Shown in pieces: positions 8,971 to 20,714 of a DNA stretch of 64,000 nucleotides (positions are counted from its first letter, which is position 1; each line of letters opens with the position of its first letter). Below the pieces are notes generated by a model, which saw only the letters and a program-made list of their open reading frames with translations, searched no databases and had not been told where the DNA came from. Location of the stretch: the NCBI RefSeq assembly GCF_000024085.1, contig NC_013166.1, positions 310,001 to 374,000 of the forward strand, written 5' to 3'. The translations under genes and the position numbers were made by a program. The DNA is from Kangiella koreensis DSM 16069 (GTDB lineage: Bacteria > Pseudomonadota > Gammaproteobacteria > Enterobacterales > Kangiellaceae).

Positions 8971-11583
8971 ATGTCGAAAATTACAGTAAGAGATCTAGCT
9001 GATACGGTAAAAACTCCAGTTGAAAAACTTATGGAGCAATTGTCGGCAGCTGGAATAAAAGTTAAAGGTCCGGAAGATGGCATCACTGATGAGCAGAAGA
9101 AGACCTTATTAACTTATTTGCAAAAAAGTCATGGTGGTTCTGAAGATACCGGACCAAAGAAAATTACGCTTAACCGTACCCAGAAAAGTACCTTGAGTGT
9201 GACCAGTTCTGAAGGTAAAAGAAAATCAGTGCAGGTTGCAGTAAAGAAGAAGCGTACTTATGTAAAACGTTCTAACGAAGAGTTGGCTAAGTTAGCGGAA
9301 GAAGAAGAAGCGCAACGTAAAGCGGAAGAAGAAGCTAAGCGTCAGGCGGAAGAAGAGGCTAAACGCAAAGAAGAAGAAGCTAAGCGTCAGGCGGAAGAAG
9401 AGGCTAAACGCAAAGAAGAAGAAGCTAAACAAAAAGCTGATAAATCTAAGAAAGAAACTCAGGCAGACGAGCCAGAAGATAAACCAGCGAAAAAAGCTGA
9501 GCCGGCTCGTGATGAGAAGAAAGGCAAGCCGTCAAAGGCTAAGCCTAAATCAAAGTCACGCAATGATGATGACGAAGATGAAGTTGTTGTTAAAAAGCCT
9601 AGCAAGCCAAAAGGGCCTGTTAAGCCAATGTCTATAGCTGACTTTGAAGAGAAGAGCGGGCATCGCAAAAAGAAACGCAAGAAAGGTAAGAAGAAAACTT
9701 CAGACGTCGACTTGGTCGCACGTGCACTTGAAGACAGTAAGCGCGGTGTAGTGATTGAACAGAGAGTATATCAGGCACCAGAAGCTATGAAAAAACACGG
9801 TTTTAAGAAACCAACGGACACTATTGTTCACGAAGTTGAGATTCCGGAAACTATTACCGTTGGAGAGCTTGCAAAAGCCATGACGGTTAAGGCACCGGAA
9901 CTGATGAAAGCTATGATGAAAGTGGGCGTAATGGCCACCATTAATCAATCGCTTGATCAGGAAACGGCCAGTTTGGTTGTTGAGGAAATGGGCCATAAGC
10001 CTGTTCTCGTCAATGAGAATCAAATGGAAGAGAACGCCTTGTCAGAAGCGCATGATGAAACCGGTGAAACAAAGCCTCGTGCACCTGTAGTAACTATTAT
10101 GGGTCACGTTGATCACGGTAAAACGTCTTTGCTCGACTATATTCGTGCAACTCATGTTGCATCCGGTGAAGCGGGCGGTATTACCCAGCATATCGGTGCT
10201 TACCATGTTGAAACAGATAAGGGCATGATTACTTTCCTTGATACCCCGGGTCACGCAGCTTTTACAGCGATGCGTGCACGTGGTGCGGAAGTAACTGATA
10301 TTGTAATTTTGATCGTTGCTGCAGATGATGGCGTTATGCCACAAACAATCGAAGCGGTACAGCATGCAAAAGCGGCTGGCGTTCCGATGATTGTGGCAGT
10401 GAACAAAATTGATAAAGAAGAATCAGACCCAGAACGAGTTAAAAATGAATTGTCGCAACATGACGTCATCCCTGAAGACTGGGGTGGTGATGTGCAGTTT
10501 GTTCATGTCTCTGCGAAAAGCGGGGAAGGGGTTGATGATCTTCTCGACTCAATTCTTCTGCAATCTGAAGTATTAGAATTAAAAGCTACCGACGAAGGCG
10601 CTGCTAAAGGTTTTGTTATCGAAGCTCGTCTTGATAAAGGTCGTGGTGCTATTGCTTCCATCCTGGTACAGAAAGGTCAGTTGCATAAAGGCGATATTTT
10701 ATTAGCCGGTACTCATTATGGCCGTGTTCGAGCCTTGTTAGATGAAAACGGTGAGCCAATTGAGTCAGCAGGACCTTCGATTCCAGTTGAAGTGTTAGGC
10801 TTGTCTGGCGTACCAGTAGCGGGTGATGAAGCAACGGTCGTTGCCGACGAACGTACTGCTCGTGAGATTGCGGATCGTCGTGAATCTAAACAACGCGAAG
10901 CGTTCCAGGCTCGTCAGCAAAAAGCCAAGCTTGAAAATATGTTTGCCAATATGGGTAATGAAGAAGAGACGCAACAACTCAACATTATTATTAAAGCAGA
11001 CGTACAAGGTTCGCTTGAAGCCTTGAATAAATCATTAACTGACTTCTCAACAGATGAAGTTGAAGTGAAAGTTATATCAAGTGGTGTCGGTGGTATTAAG
11101 GAAACTGATGTTTCACTGGCCGCAGCATCGAATGCCATCATTATCGGCTTTAACGTTCGTGCCGATTCTGCATCGCGTAAATTAGCTGAAAAAGAAGCGG
11201 TAGATATTCGCTACTACAGCGTTATTTATGAGGCAATCGAAGAAGTTAAGGCCGCACTTGGTGGTATGTTATCACCTGAGTCTCGTCAGGAGATTATCGG
11301 TCTGGCTGAAGTTCGTGATGTCTTTAAGTCACCAAAACTAGGCGCAATTGCTGGTTGTATGGTGGTTGAGGGTGTCGTTAAGCGCCATAACCCTATTCGT
11401 GTATTACGTGATGATGTAGTTATCTATGAAGGTGAGCTGGAGTCACTCCGCCGCTTTAAAGATGACGTTAATGAAGTACGTAATGGCATGGAGTGTGGTA
11501 TCGGTGTTAAGAACTACAACGATGTTAAACCTGGCGATAAGATCGAAGTATTCCAGATTGTTATCGTTGAACGTACTCTATAA
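8971..11583 (+). CDS. infB: translation initiation factor IF-2
   Basis: GTPase that brings fMet-tRNA to the 30S subunit, 870 residues. Order: IF2-N subdomain (1-50); a charged Lys/Glu/Ala linker (about 100-260); a second IF2-N domain (about 290-350); the G domain from about 375 with GHVDHGKT at 378-385, DTPGHAAF and NKID; then beta-barrel and C-terminal fMet-binding domains. The linker holds a perfect 45-bp tandem duplication (9334-9378 and 9379-9423) encoding [15 protein letters not shown] twice. Confidence 0.98.
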   Translation: MSKITVRDLADTVKTPVEKLMEQLSAAGIKVKGPEDGITDEQKKTLLTYLQKSHGGSEDTGPKKITLNRTQKSTLSVTSSEGKRKSVQVAVKKKRTYVKRSNEELAKLAEEEEAQRKAEEEAKRQAEEEAKRKEEEAKRQAEEEAKRKEEEAKQKADKSKKETQADEPEDKPAKKAEPARDEKKGKPSKAKPKSKSRNDDDEDEVVVKKPSKPKGPVKPMSIADFEEKSGHRKKKRKKGKKKTSDVDLVARALEDSKRGVVIEQRVYQAPEAMKKHGFKKPTDTIVHEVEIPETITVGELAKAMTVKAPELMKAMMKVGVMATINQSLDQETASLVVEEMGHKPVLVNENQMEENALSEAHDETGETKPRAPVVTIMGHVDHGKTSLLDYIRATHVASGEAGGITQHIGAYHVETDKGMITFLDTPGHAAFTAMRARGAEVTDIVILIVAADDGVMPQTIEAVQHAKAAGVPMIVAVNKIDKEESDPERVKNELSQHDVIPEDWGGDVQFVHVSAKSGEGVDDLLDSILLQSEVLELKATDEGAAKGFVIEARLDKGRGAIASILVQKGQLHKGDILLAGTHYGRVRALLDENGEPIESAGPSIPVEVLGLSGVPVAGDEATVVADERTAREIADRRESKQREAFQARQQKAKLENMFANMGNEEETQQLNIIIKADVQGSLEALNKSLTDFSTDEVEVKVISSGVGGIKETDVSLAAASNAIIIGFNVRADSASRKLAEKEAVDIRYYSVIYEAIEEVKAALGGMLSPESRQEIIGLAEVRDVFKSPKLGAIAGCMVVEGVVKRHNPIRVLRDDVVIYEGELESLRRFKDDVNEVRNGMECGIGVKNYNDVKPGDKIEVFQIVIVERTL
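9334..9423 (+). repeat. perfect 45-bp in-frame tandem repeat inside infB
   Basis: Two identical 45-base units abut at 9378/9379; a diverging third begins at 9424. They encode a 15-residue charged helix unit in the flexible linker of IF-2. Perfect synonymous identity suggests a recent slippage duplication. Confidence 0.95.
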
Positions 11584-11601
11584 CTTGGTTTAGGAAGAAA
11601 A

Positions 11602-11970
11602 ATGTCACAAGCACGCGCAAAAAGAGTTGCTGATCAGATCCAACGAGACTTGGCGGTATTGCTACAACGTGAAATGAAAGATCCACGTTTAGGGATTGTC
11701 ACTGTTTCCGGTGTTGAAGTAACCAGTGATTTACAGAATGCGAAAGTGTTTGTGACTTTTTTAGGTAAAGATGAAGAGCAGGAAATTAAGCAGGCGCTGG
11801 AAGTTTTAACTGGCGCTGCTGGTTTTCTGCGTTCTCAGTTAGCTAAGTCTATTCGTATGCGTAGCGTTCCCAGCCTACGCTTTTTATTTGATAAATCGAT
11901 TGTTGAAGGCCAGAAAATGACGTCTTTGATAGACAAGGCCATCTCAGAAGACGAATCGAAGAAATCGTAA
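11602..11970 (+). CDS. rbfA: 30S ribosome-binding factor RbfA
   Basis: KH-like cold-shock protein that helps mature the 16S 5' end of 30S particles. The 122 residues begin RAKRVADQIQRDLAVLLQREMKDPRLG, a family signature, and include VTSDLQNAKVFVTFLG and the C-terminal RMRSVPSLRFLFDKSI. It follows infB by 18 bp and precedes truB by 23 bp, with AGGAAG before the ATG. Confidence 0.97.
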   Translation: MSQARAKRVADQIQRDLAVLLQREMKDPRLGIVTVSGVEVTSDLQNAKVFVTFLGKDEEQEIKQALEVLTGAAGFLRSQLAKSIRMRSVPSLRFLFDKSIVEGQKMTSLIDKAISEDESKKS

Positions 11971-11993
11971 TTTAGAATTTCCGGAGAAAGACC

Positions 11994-12920
11994 ATGGGCA
12001 GACGACGTAAACGCGGTCGCGATATTACGGGCATCTTGCTATTGGATAAACCCACTGACATCACTTCCAATAAAGCACTGCAACAAGCCAAATTTTTATA
12101 TTTTGCTGCTAAAGCTGGCCATACCGGTGCCTTGGATCCGATTGCCACTGGTGTGTTGCCTATTTGTTTTGGTGAAGCTACCAAATTTTCGCAGTATTTG
12201 CTGAATGCTGATAAAAAATATCGGGTTACTGCAAAGCTAGGCGAAAAGACCACCACTGCCGATCGCGAAGGAGAAGTGGTTGAAACCAGACCAGTTGATG
12301 TCAGCGAGTCGCAACTTGTCAAACTGCTGCAACAATTTAAAGGTACTATCAGCCAGGTTCCTTCGATGTACTCAGCCTTAAAGAAGGATGGTGTGCCACT
12401 TTACAAGTTAGCTCGCCAAGGCATTGAAGTTGAAAGGGATGCGCGCGAAGTGGACATTTACTCACTAGAGCTGGTGAGCTTTTCAGGTGATGAGTTTGTG
12501 CTGGATGTGCACTGTTCTAAGGGAACTTACGTGCGAAATCTGGTCGAAGATATTGGTGAAGAATTGGACTGTGGCGCGCATGTGTTAGAATTACGCCGCA
12601 CGGCAGTCGGTGACTTTGGTTTGGAGCAGACCGTAACTATGGCGCATCTGGAAGAATTAAAGCAGGCTGATGCCAAGCTAGAAATGGATGAGCTGTTACT
12701 GCCGATAGAGCAAGCGCTGAAACACATTCCGATCGTACATTTGAGTGATGATCAGGCTTACTACATACGTATGGGCCAAGCAGTGCAAGTTCCTGGTTCA
12801 CCGCTTGAAGGTAGTGTTTGCTTGCTACATGACAATCAATTTATTGGCGTTGCAACTATCAATGATGATGGTAACGTTGCGCCGAGCCGTTTAGTCAGAA
12901 CTGACGAAGCGAATGTATAA
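11994..12920 (+). CDS. truB: tRNA pseudouridine(55) synthase TruB
   Basis: Makes pseudouridine 55 in the T-loop of elongator tRNAs. The 308 residues contain the catalytic-Asp motif AGHTGALDPIATGVLPICFGEATK (Asp about residue 47), then the SALKKDGVPLYKLAR and GTYVRNLVEDIG segments and a C-terminal PUA-like part. GGAGA precedes the ATG. In most relatives rpsO follows directly; here a hydrolase gene intervenes. Confidence 0.97.
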   Translation: MGRRRKRGRDITGILLLDKPTDITSNKALQQAKFLYFAAKAGHTGALDPIATGVLPICFGEATKFSQYLLNADKKYRVTAKLGEKTTTADREGEVVETRPVDVSESQLVKLLQQFKGTISQVPSMYSALKKDGVPLYKLARQGIEVERDAREVDIYSLELVSFSGDEFVLDVHCSKGTYVRNLVEDIGEELDCGAHVLELRRTAVGDFGLEQTVTMAHLEELKQADAKLEMDELLLPIEQALKHIPIVHLSDDQAYYIRMGQAVQVPGSPLEGSVCLLHDNQFIGVATINDDGNVAPSRLVRTDEANV

Positions 12921-12946
12921 AGAACAAATAATAAGGATTTAGGGTA

Positions 12947-13501
12947 ATGACTGATATTGTAAAACCACTGGTGATTTTTTCTCACGGTAAAGTTAGTGGT
13001 CCGAAAGGAAGTCGTATCCAAGCATTATCAAAAATTGCTGAGCGCATGGGCTTTGAGGTGGAATCATTGGATTACCGCCGCTTACCAACTAACGAAAGGG
13101 TTGTTAAGCTCAATAATCATTTAGCCAATTTGCAACGTCCCTATATATTGGTCGGTACCAGTATGGGTGGTTATGTGTCAGCTGTCGCCGGTATCGAAAA
13201 CCATCCATTGGGAATGTTTCTAATTTCTCCGGCTATCTATCTAGATGGTTATGCAGAAGCAGAATTAGAAAACGTAAAATGCCCAGTGACCATAGTTCAC
13301 GGCTGGAAAGACGACATTGTACCGGTCACTAATGTCATTAAATTTGCTCAGGCGGCAGGTGCTAACTTGCATATATTTGATGGTGGCCATCGTCTACGCG
13401 AAAAACTTTCCGAAACAGAATCCTGCTTCGAGCAGTTCCTGCGTCAATGTTTTATCGAATCAAGTATAGATATGCCGCTTAAAGATGCGGTAAATCAGTA
13501 G
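12947..13501 (+). CDS. alpha/beta-fold hydrolase, function unknown
   Basis: A 184-residue protein with a compact alpha/beta-hydrolase layout: FSHGK after strand 3 (oxyanion region, residues 11-15), nucleophile elbow GTSMGG with Ser72, acid in HGWKDDIVP (Asp122 or 123), and His148 in DGGHRL. No signal peptide. It sits 26 bp after truB and about 150 bp before rpsO, co-oriented, so it is probably read with the translation operon. The substrate cannot be told; esterase or thioesterase-like activity is a guess. No frameshift or odd codon use is apparent. Confidence 0.8.
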   Translation: MTDIVKPLVIFSHGKVSGPKGSRIQALSKIAERMGFEVESLDYRRLPTNERVVKLNNHLANLQRPYILVGTSMGGYVSAVAGIENHPLGMFLISPAIYLDGYAEAELENVKCPVTIVHGWKDDIVPVTNVIKFAQAAGANLHIFDGGHRLREKLSETESCFEQFLRQCFIESSIDMPLKDAVNQ

Positions 13502-13539
13502 AATACTCAATAATATCGGGCAATTTCACGCTTTATCAC

Positions 13540-13569
13540 TTGCTGAATGGTGAGTGACTAAGGTAAAAT
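13540..13569 (+). promoter_or_regulatory. candidate rpsO promoter
   Basis: TTGCTG (13540-13545) and TAAAAT (13564-13569) with an 18-bp spacer, about 85 bp upstream of rpsO. It matches the consensus moderately, and the location agrees with the separate rpsO promoter known in E. coli. Confidence 0.4.
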
Positions 13570-13654
13570 CCCGCATTCATTTGACTGGCTGAATTAGTGA
13601 TTGGCCGGTCTTGTTTAAAATCTTGGGCAAGTCCCTGAAATTTGGAGTAAAAAT

Positions 13655-13924
13655 ATGTCACTAAGTCCAGAAGCGAAAGCTGATATTGTAAAAGAACACG
13701 CGCGCGGTGAAGGCGATACTGGTTCTCCTGAAGTTCAAGTAGCGTTATTGACTGCGCAGATTAACCATCTGCAAGATCACTTTAAAGTGCATAAGCATGA
13801 CCACCACTCACGTCGTGGTTTGTTGCGCATGGTTAGCCAGCGTCGTAAGTTGCTTGATTATTTAAAACGTAAAGATCAAGACCGCTACTCTGACCTCATT
13901 AAGAAATTAGGTCTGCGTCGCTAG
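13655..13924 (+). CDS. rpsO: 30S ribosomal protein S15
   Basis: Primary 16S rRNA-binding protein of the 30S platform, 89 residues as usual. Signature stretches are [51 protein letters not shown] and the end [12 protein letters not shown]. It is preceded by TTTGGAG about 7 bp from the ATG and followed at once by a strong terminator, then pnp. Confidence 0.98.
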   Translation: MSLSPEAKADIVKEHARGEGDTGSPEVQVALLTAQINHLQDHFKVHKHDHHSRRGLLRMVSQRRKLLDYLKRKDQDRYSDLIKKLGLRR

Positions 13925-13932
13925 AAAGAATT

Positions 13933-13956
13933 AAAGGGGCCCTTAGGCCCCTTTTT
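13933..13956 (+). terminator. intrinsic terminator after rpsO
   Basis: AAAGGGGCC pairs with GGCCCCTTT around a 4-base loop (13942-13945) and runs into Ts. It lies between rpsO and the pnp leader, as in E. coli where part of the transcription reads through. Confidence 0.9.
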
Positions 13957-13972
13957 GCTATCAGACGGCTTT

Positions 13973-14000
13973 ACTTTCAGACGAGATAGGTTCTGAAAGT
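13973..14000 (+). promoter_or_regulatory. candidate RNase III-type hairpin in the pnp leader
   Basis: ACTTTCAG (13973-13980) pairs perfectly with CTGAAAGT (13993-14000) around 12 bases, 26 bp before the pnp start. In E. coli the pnp leader forms an RNase III-cleaved stem used for autoregulation; the same role here is inferred from position only. Confidence 0.45.
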
Positions 14001-14025
14001 GTTGAAACTTAAATAGGAAAATACT

Positions 14026-16146
14026 GTGGAATATACAAAAAAATCTTTTGAATACGGTGGCCGTACAGTCACTATCGAAACGGGTCGTGTGGCTCGTCAA
14101 GCGACCGGTGCAGTTGTTATTGACTGTGATGGTACAACAGCATTTGTTGCTGTAACAGGTAAGAAAGAAGTTCGAGAAGGTCAGGATTTCTTCCCGCTAA
14201 CAGTTAATTACACTGAAAAAACGTATGCGGCAGGTAAAATCCCAGGCGGCTTTTTAAAGCGTGAAGCACGTCCTTCAGATGAAGAGACATTAATTGCACG
14301 TTTGATTGACCGTCCTTTGCGTCCTCTATTCCCAGACGGCTTTATGAACGAAGTTCAAGTTGTTATTACGATTGTGTCAGTTAACCAGGACGTTCCAACT
14401 GAAGTGGTCGCCATGTTAGGTGCTTCAGCAGCTCTAGAAATATCAGGTATTCCGTTCAGTGGTCCTGTAGGCGCAGCTCAGGTTGGTTATCTCGATGGCG
14501 AATATGTATTGAATCCTTCAGTTACGCAACTGAAAGAATCGAAATTAGACTTGATGGTGGCCGGTACTGAAAGTGCCGTGTTGATGGTTGAGTCTGAAGC
14601 AAATGAACTGCCTGAAAATGTCATGCTTGGTGCCGTTATGTTTGGCCACCAGGAATCTCAAGTTGCGATTAAGGCGATTAAAGAGTTAGCGGCAGAAGCG
14701 GCTAAGCCAAAATGGGACTGGACTGCTCCTGAGAAAAATGTACCGCTTTATGACGCAGTAAAGAGCCATTCATTTGCAGCGATTGAAGACGCTTATCAAA
14801 TTGCCGATAAGGCTGAGCGTTATACCAAAATTAATGAGCTACAAAGTGTTGCTGTAGAAGCTTTAGCGGGTGACGAAGAAGGTCAGCCTTCTGCAGATGA
14901 CGTTAAAGATATGTTCCACTCGATTGAAAAGGAAGTGGTTCGTACACGTATCATTTCTGGCAAGCCTCGTATCGATGGTCGTGACCCAGATATGGTTCGA
15001 GCTTTGGATGTGCGCACTGGGGTATTCCCACGTACACACGGTTCGGCGATCTTTACTCGTGGCGAAACTCAGGCCATGGTTTTCGCAACCTTGGGTACTG
15101 AGCGCGATGCACAAATTAAAGACAGCATCATGGGTGAAGCGAAAGATCACTTCATGTTGCACTACAACTTCCCTCCATACTGTGTAGGCGAAACCGGCTT
15201 TATGGGTTCACCTAAGCGCCGCGAGATCGGTCATGGCCGTTTAGCGAAACGTGGTGTTGCAGCGATGGTTCCGGGCATTGCTGAATTCCCATACACCATT
15301 CGTGTGGTATCTGAAATTACTGAGTCAAACGGTTCAAGCTCGATGGCTTCTGTTTGTGGTACTTCATTAGCATTGATGGATGCGGGTGTACCGATGAAAG
15401 CTCCGGTTGCGGGTATCGCTATGGGCTTGGTTAAAGAAGCTGATAACTTTGTTGTACTTTCGGACATCTTGGGTGATGAAGATCACTTAGGTGATATGGA
15501 CTTTAAAGTTGCGGGTACTGAAAACGGTATTACTGCACTTCAGATGGACATTAAAATTGAAGGTATTACTCAGGAGATTATGGAGCAAGCCTTGCATCAA
15601 GCAAAAGGCGGTCGCTTACATATCTTGAGTGTGATGAATCAGGCTCTTGAAAAGCCACGTGATGATATTTCTGAGTATGCACCACGTATCACTGTGATTA
15701 AAATCCCAGTGGACAAAATTTCTGAAGTAATTGGTAAAGGTGGTTCAACTATCCGTGCCTTGACTGAAGAAACTGGCGCTACCATTGAAATTAACGATGA
15801 TGGTACGGTCAAAGTAGCTTCTTCGGATGCTGAAGGTGCTGCTGAAGCGGTACGTCGTATCAAGTTGATGACTATGCCAATTGAAGCGGGCATGGAGTTC
15901 GAAGGCAAAGTTGTCCGTTTAGCGGACTTCGGTGCATTCGTTGAAATCACTCCTGGACGTGATGGCCTGGTTCATATTTCACAAATCGCTCATGAGCGTG
16001 TGAATAAAGTCACTGACTACTTGAAAGAAGGTGATGTGGTTAAAGTTAAAGTACTGGAAGTGGATCGTCAAAACCGTATCCGCCTAAGTATGAAAGCGAT
16101 GATCGACCCACCTGCGCAAGAAGAAGCTCCAGCTGACGCTGAGTAA
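14026..16146 (+). CDS. pnp: polyribonucleotide nucleotidyltransferase (PNPase)
   Basis: Phosphorolytic 3'-5' exoribonuclease of the degradosome. The 706 residues show RNase PH domain 1 (1-220), an all-alpha linker, RNase PH domain 2 (about 310-545, with [18 protein letters not shown] and the catalytic-region [18 protein letters not shown]), KH (about 553-615, [24 protein letters not shown]) and S1 (about 625-690). The start is GTG at 14026, with AGGAAA 6-9 bp upstream. A bidirectional terminator follows. Confidence 0.98.
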   Translation: MEYTKKSFEYGGRTVTIETGRVARQATGAVVIDCDGTTAFVAVTGKKEVREGQDFFPLTVNYTEKTYAAGKIPGGFLKREARPSDEETLIARLIDRPLRPLFPDGFMNEVQVVITIVSVNQDVPTEVVAMLGASAALEISGIPFSGPVGAAQVGYLDGEYVLNPSVTQLKESKLDLMVAGTESAVLMVESEANELPENVMLGAVMFGHQESQVAIKAIKELAAEAAKPKWDWTAPEKNVPLYDAVKSHSFAAIEDAYQIADKAERYTKINELQSVAVEALAGDEEGQPSADDVKDMFHSIEKEVVRTRIISGKPRIDGRDPDMVRALDVRTGVFPRTHGSAIFTRGETQAMVFATLGTERDAQIKDSIMGEAKDHFMLHYNFPPYCVGETGFMGSPKRREIGHGRLAKRGVAAMVPGIAEFPYTIRVVSEITESNGSSSMASVCGTSLALMDAGVPMKAPVAGIAMGLVKEADNFVVLSDILGDEDHLGDMDFKVAGTENGITALQMDIKIEGITQEIMEQALHQAKGGRLHILSVMNQALEKPRDDISEYAPRITVIKIPVDKISEVIGKGGSTIRALTEETGATIEINDDGTVKVASSDAEGAAEAVRRIKLMTMPIEAGMEFEGKVVRLADFGAFVEITPGRDGLVHISQIAHERVNKVTDYLKEGDVVKVKVLEVDRQNRIRLSMKAMIDPPAQEEAPADAE

Positions 16147-16174
16147 TTATTGCGAGAATCAGTTTGACTGATAT

Positions 16175-16204
16175 AAAAAAGGGAGCCTTGGCTCCCTTTT
16201 TTGT
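16175..16204. terminator. bidirectional terminator between pnp and the M4 protease gene
   Basis: GGGAGCC/GGCTCCC with a TTG loop, flanked by six As on one side and six Ts on the other, so it has a T-tract on both strands. It ends pnp on plus and the convergent protease gene on minus. Confidence 0.9.
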
Positions 16205-16220
16205 TGGTTGAAATATTATC

Positions 16221-18874
<2,654 letters not shown>

Positions 18875-19360
18875 TTAGTGGGCCACTGCGACTTGAGGTG
18901 CAAGGACCTCTTCAGCGTAGAGACTTGGTACTGTGCTATGAAAGCTGACTAATTGGGTTTCAAGCAGGTTATAAGTCACAGTTACGGTAACCGATTGTCC
19001 GGGCGTAATAACCATGTTGTCAGCAGTGGCAGGTTCGCAACCCAGACTCGAGTCCACTGTAATTTCATAATTCACCAGAGCTGCTGGGTTAGGCATCGCA
19101 ACCTGATACTCAGCGAAAATCAAATCATCAGTAGAGTTAGTAAAAGTTTCGGTCAAAGTGATTTGCTTTAACTCGCCAACAGTTTGAACTTGGCTATTGG
19201 ATGACTCTGCTTCAAGATAGTAAGTCTCATCATTCAACGTGTAATTAACGATGCCGGAAGGCACCTGTTCAATTTCACTGGCTTCCACTGCAGCTGCCGC
19301 AGAAAAAGCAGAAACGATTAATGTTGCGACCAAAATGCGTTTTAGGGAAATAGTTTTCAT
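18875..19360 (-). CDS. exported protein of unknown function, 161 residues
   Basis: I do not recognise the family. An N-terminal signal peptide is clear (MKTISLKRILVATLIVSAFSAAAA, cleavage near residue 27). The mature part is acidic and rich in Thr, Val and Ser, with alternating hydrophobic stretches such as GQSVTVTVTYNLLETQLVSF and a single Cys near the middle. This suggests a beta-sandwich periplasmic or secreted protein. GGAG precedes the ATG. It stands alone, with its own terminator, between two other exported-protein genes on the same strand. Confidence 0.75.
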   Translation of the reverse strand: MKTISLKRILVATLIVSAFSAAAAVEASEIEQVPSGIVNYTLNDETYYLEAESSNSQVQTVGELKQITLTETFTNSTDDLIFAEYQVAMPNPAALVNYEITVDSSLGCEPATADNMVITPGQSVTVTVTYNLLETQLVSFHSTVPSLYAEEVLAPQVAVAH

Positions 19361-19917
19361 GTTGCTTCTCCATCAATTTTGAATTTGTGTAAGTTTTGTC
19401 TTTCGATGGTGTTATTAAAGCGCAACAGTATGCAGAGAAAGGCGATTGAAAAAGGCCGGTTATGGATAAATCTGGCAGAAAAAAGGCAGGGGTGAGAGTG
19501 TTTAAATGAAGGTTACAAGTTGAAGGAGAGTAATATTATTTAAAGATAGCACCAATGCCCCCTTTGATTGAGCTGAGAAGTAGCCAAGACATAGCAATTC
19601 AAAACAGGAAGTTTTGAATAGTAAAATTCGGGCCATGGATGGAACGTATTTTACGGTGCGTTAAGTGGCTTGGCGGAGACGAAGGTAGTTGAACGAAGTG
19701 AAACCTCAATCACGGGGTGTCGTTTCTTTTGGTTCCTTTTCTTTGGACAAGCAAAGAAAAGGAACTCGCTGAAGAGCGAAATAAAAACGAAAAAAAGTCT
19801 TATAGTCACTGGATTATGAAATACATCCTTGTATTTCACCAAAGGCCAGCTTAGCTGTTCAAAATCGCTCCCTACGATTTTGTCCGCGGTTAAACCGCGG
19901 TATGACAGAAATAAAAA
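19361..19917. other. repeat-rich intergenic region
   Basis: About 550 bp with no convincing gene. It holds four perfect inverted repeats: 19597-19605/19611-19619, 19732-19745/19752-19765, 19861-19867/19875-19881 and 19884-19891/19893-19900. The 14-bp pair around GACAAG is of a kind I recall as a dispersed intergenic motif in marine gammaproteobacteria. A 63-codon minus ORF here is only a translation of the repeat. Confidence 0.65.
19732..19765. repeat. 14-bp perfect inverted repeat
   Basis: GTTCCTTTTCTTTG and CAAAGAAAAGGAAC flank GACAAG. It can form a stable hairpin but has no T-tract immediately after, so it is not a standard terminator. Confidence 0.9.
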
Positions 19918-20532
19918 CTACTCACCCTTCGGCTGCAAATATAAATCAAAAGTCACAGGAACCACACGATCAATACTACGCAGTCCTGCCAATGATTTAA
20001 GTTTATCCACACCTTTGTCTAACTTGAGGTTACTGATTGAAATCACAACGGGACTGACTGAGGTCACACGCAGTTGATGATCCGCTAATGTCTGAATAGT
20101 TACGGGTGCTTGGATATCCACCGTTTCGTTACCGAGCTGAATAGTAGCTTCCAGTGTGTGCTGTGAGCTTGAGCCGGTTTCCTGGTCTTCGATCTCGCTT
20201 AAGTCGAAGCTGCCATTAACGATAAAGGCAATGTTCTTTTTGCTGTCGAACAAATGCTCTTTCATACGCTGATCGCGGATCTCTATACCGGTATTAACGC
20301 TATCGAGAAGGATTTCCAGAGCAAACTGTCCATTGCCGCTTAAATGCCCTTTAAGGGTTTCGAAAGTGCTGACTTCGCCAATTTGGTTATTTTTGACCGA
20401 CACAAAATGTAGGTGCGAGGCATTATTATAAATAGTCCACTCATTGTCTTCTGAAGCGATGGCTGGCGTGCTTTGAAGAGCAAATACTGCACTCAAAGTA
20501 ATAAAGGCTTTAGTAAAAAAAGCGTTAGACAT
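19918..20532 (-). CDS. YceI-family periplasmic protein
   Basis: A 204-residue protein with a signal peptide (1-26, ending PAIA) and a lipocalin-like YceI domain: LHFVSVKNNQIGEVSTFETLKGHLSGNGQFALEILLDSVNTGIEIRDQRMKEHLFD is the characteristic start, and VPVTFDLYLQP the end. Family members bind isoprenoid or amide lipids in the periplasm; the ligand here is unknown. It stands alone on minus, divergent from a symporter gene 180 bp away. Confidence 0.9.
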   Translation of the reverse strand: MSNAFFTKAFITLSAVFALQSTPAIASEDNEWTIYNNASHLHFVSVKNNQIGEVSTFETLKGHLSGNGQFALEILLDSVNTGIEIRDQRMKEHLFDSKKNIAFIVNGSFDLSEIEDQETGSSSQHTLEATIQLGNETVDIQAPVTIQTLADHQLRVTSVSPVVISISNLKLDKGVDKLKSLAGLRSIDRVVPVTFDLYLQPKGE

Positions 20533-20714
20533 ACTATTTCTCCTGTCTTTTTAAGTGACTCTATTGAATCACGTAGGATCACTATTGGCTAAATATGGTA
20601 TTGCATGACTAAGACTCTAGCAAACTGGATGTGAAAAAAATCTGGAGTTTTCTGTAAAAAAGGATTAATTTTGCGAACTTTAGTTGTTTAACTTTTAGGC
20701 AGGGCAAGTAGGGC

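Noticed and set aside
8589..9086. 165-codon minus-strand ORF across the nusA/infB joint
   Set aside because: Serine-rich antisense frame of two strongly identified genes; no start signal and no family resemblance.
19651..19842. 63-codon minus-strand ORF
   Set aside because: It is a translation of the inverted-repeat spacer, has no ribosome site, and its KKRNQKKRHP-type sequence is what such repeats encode in general.
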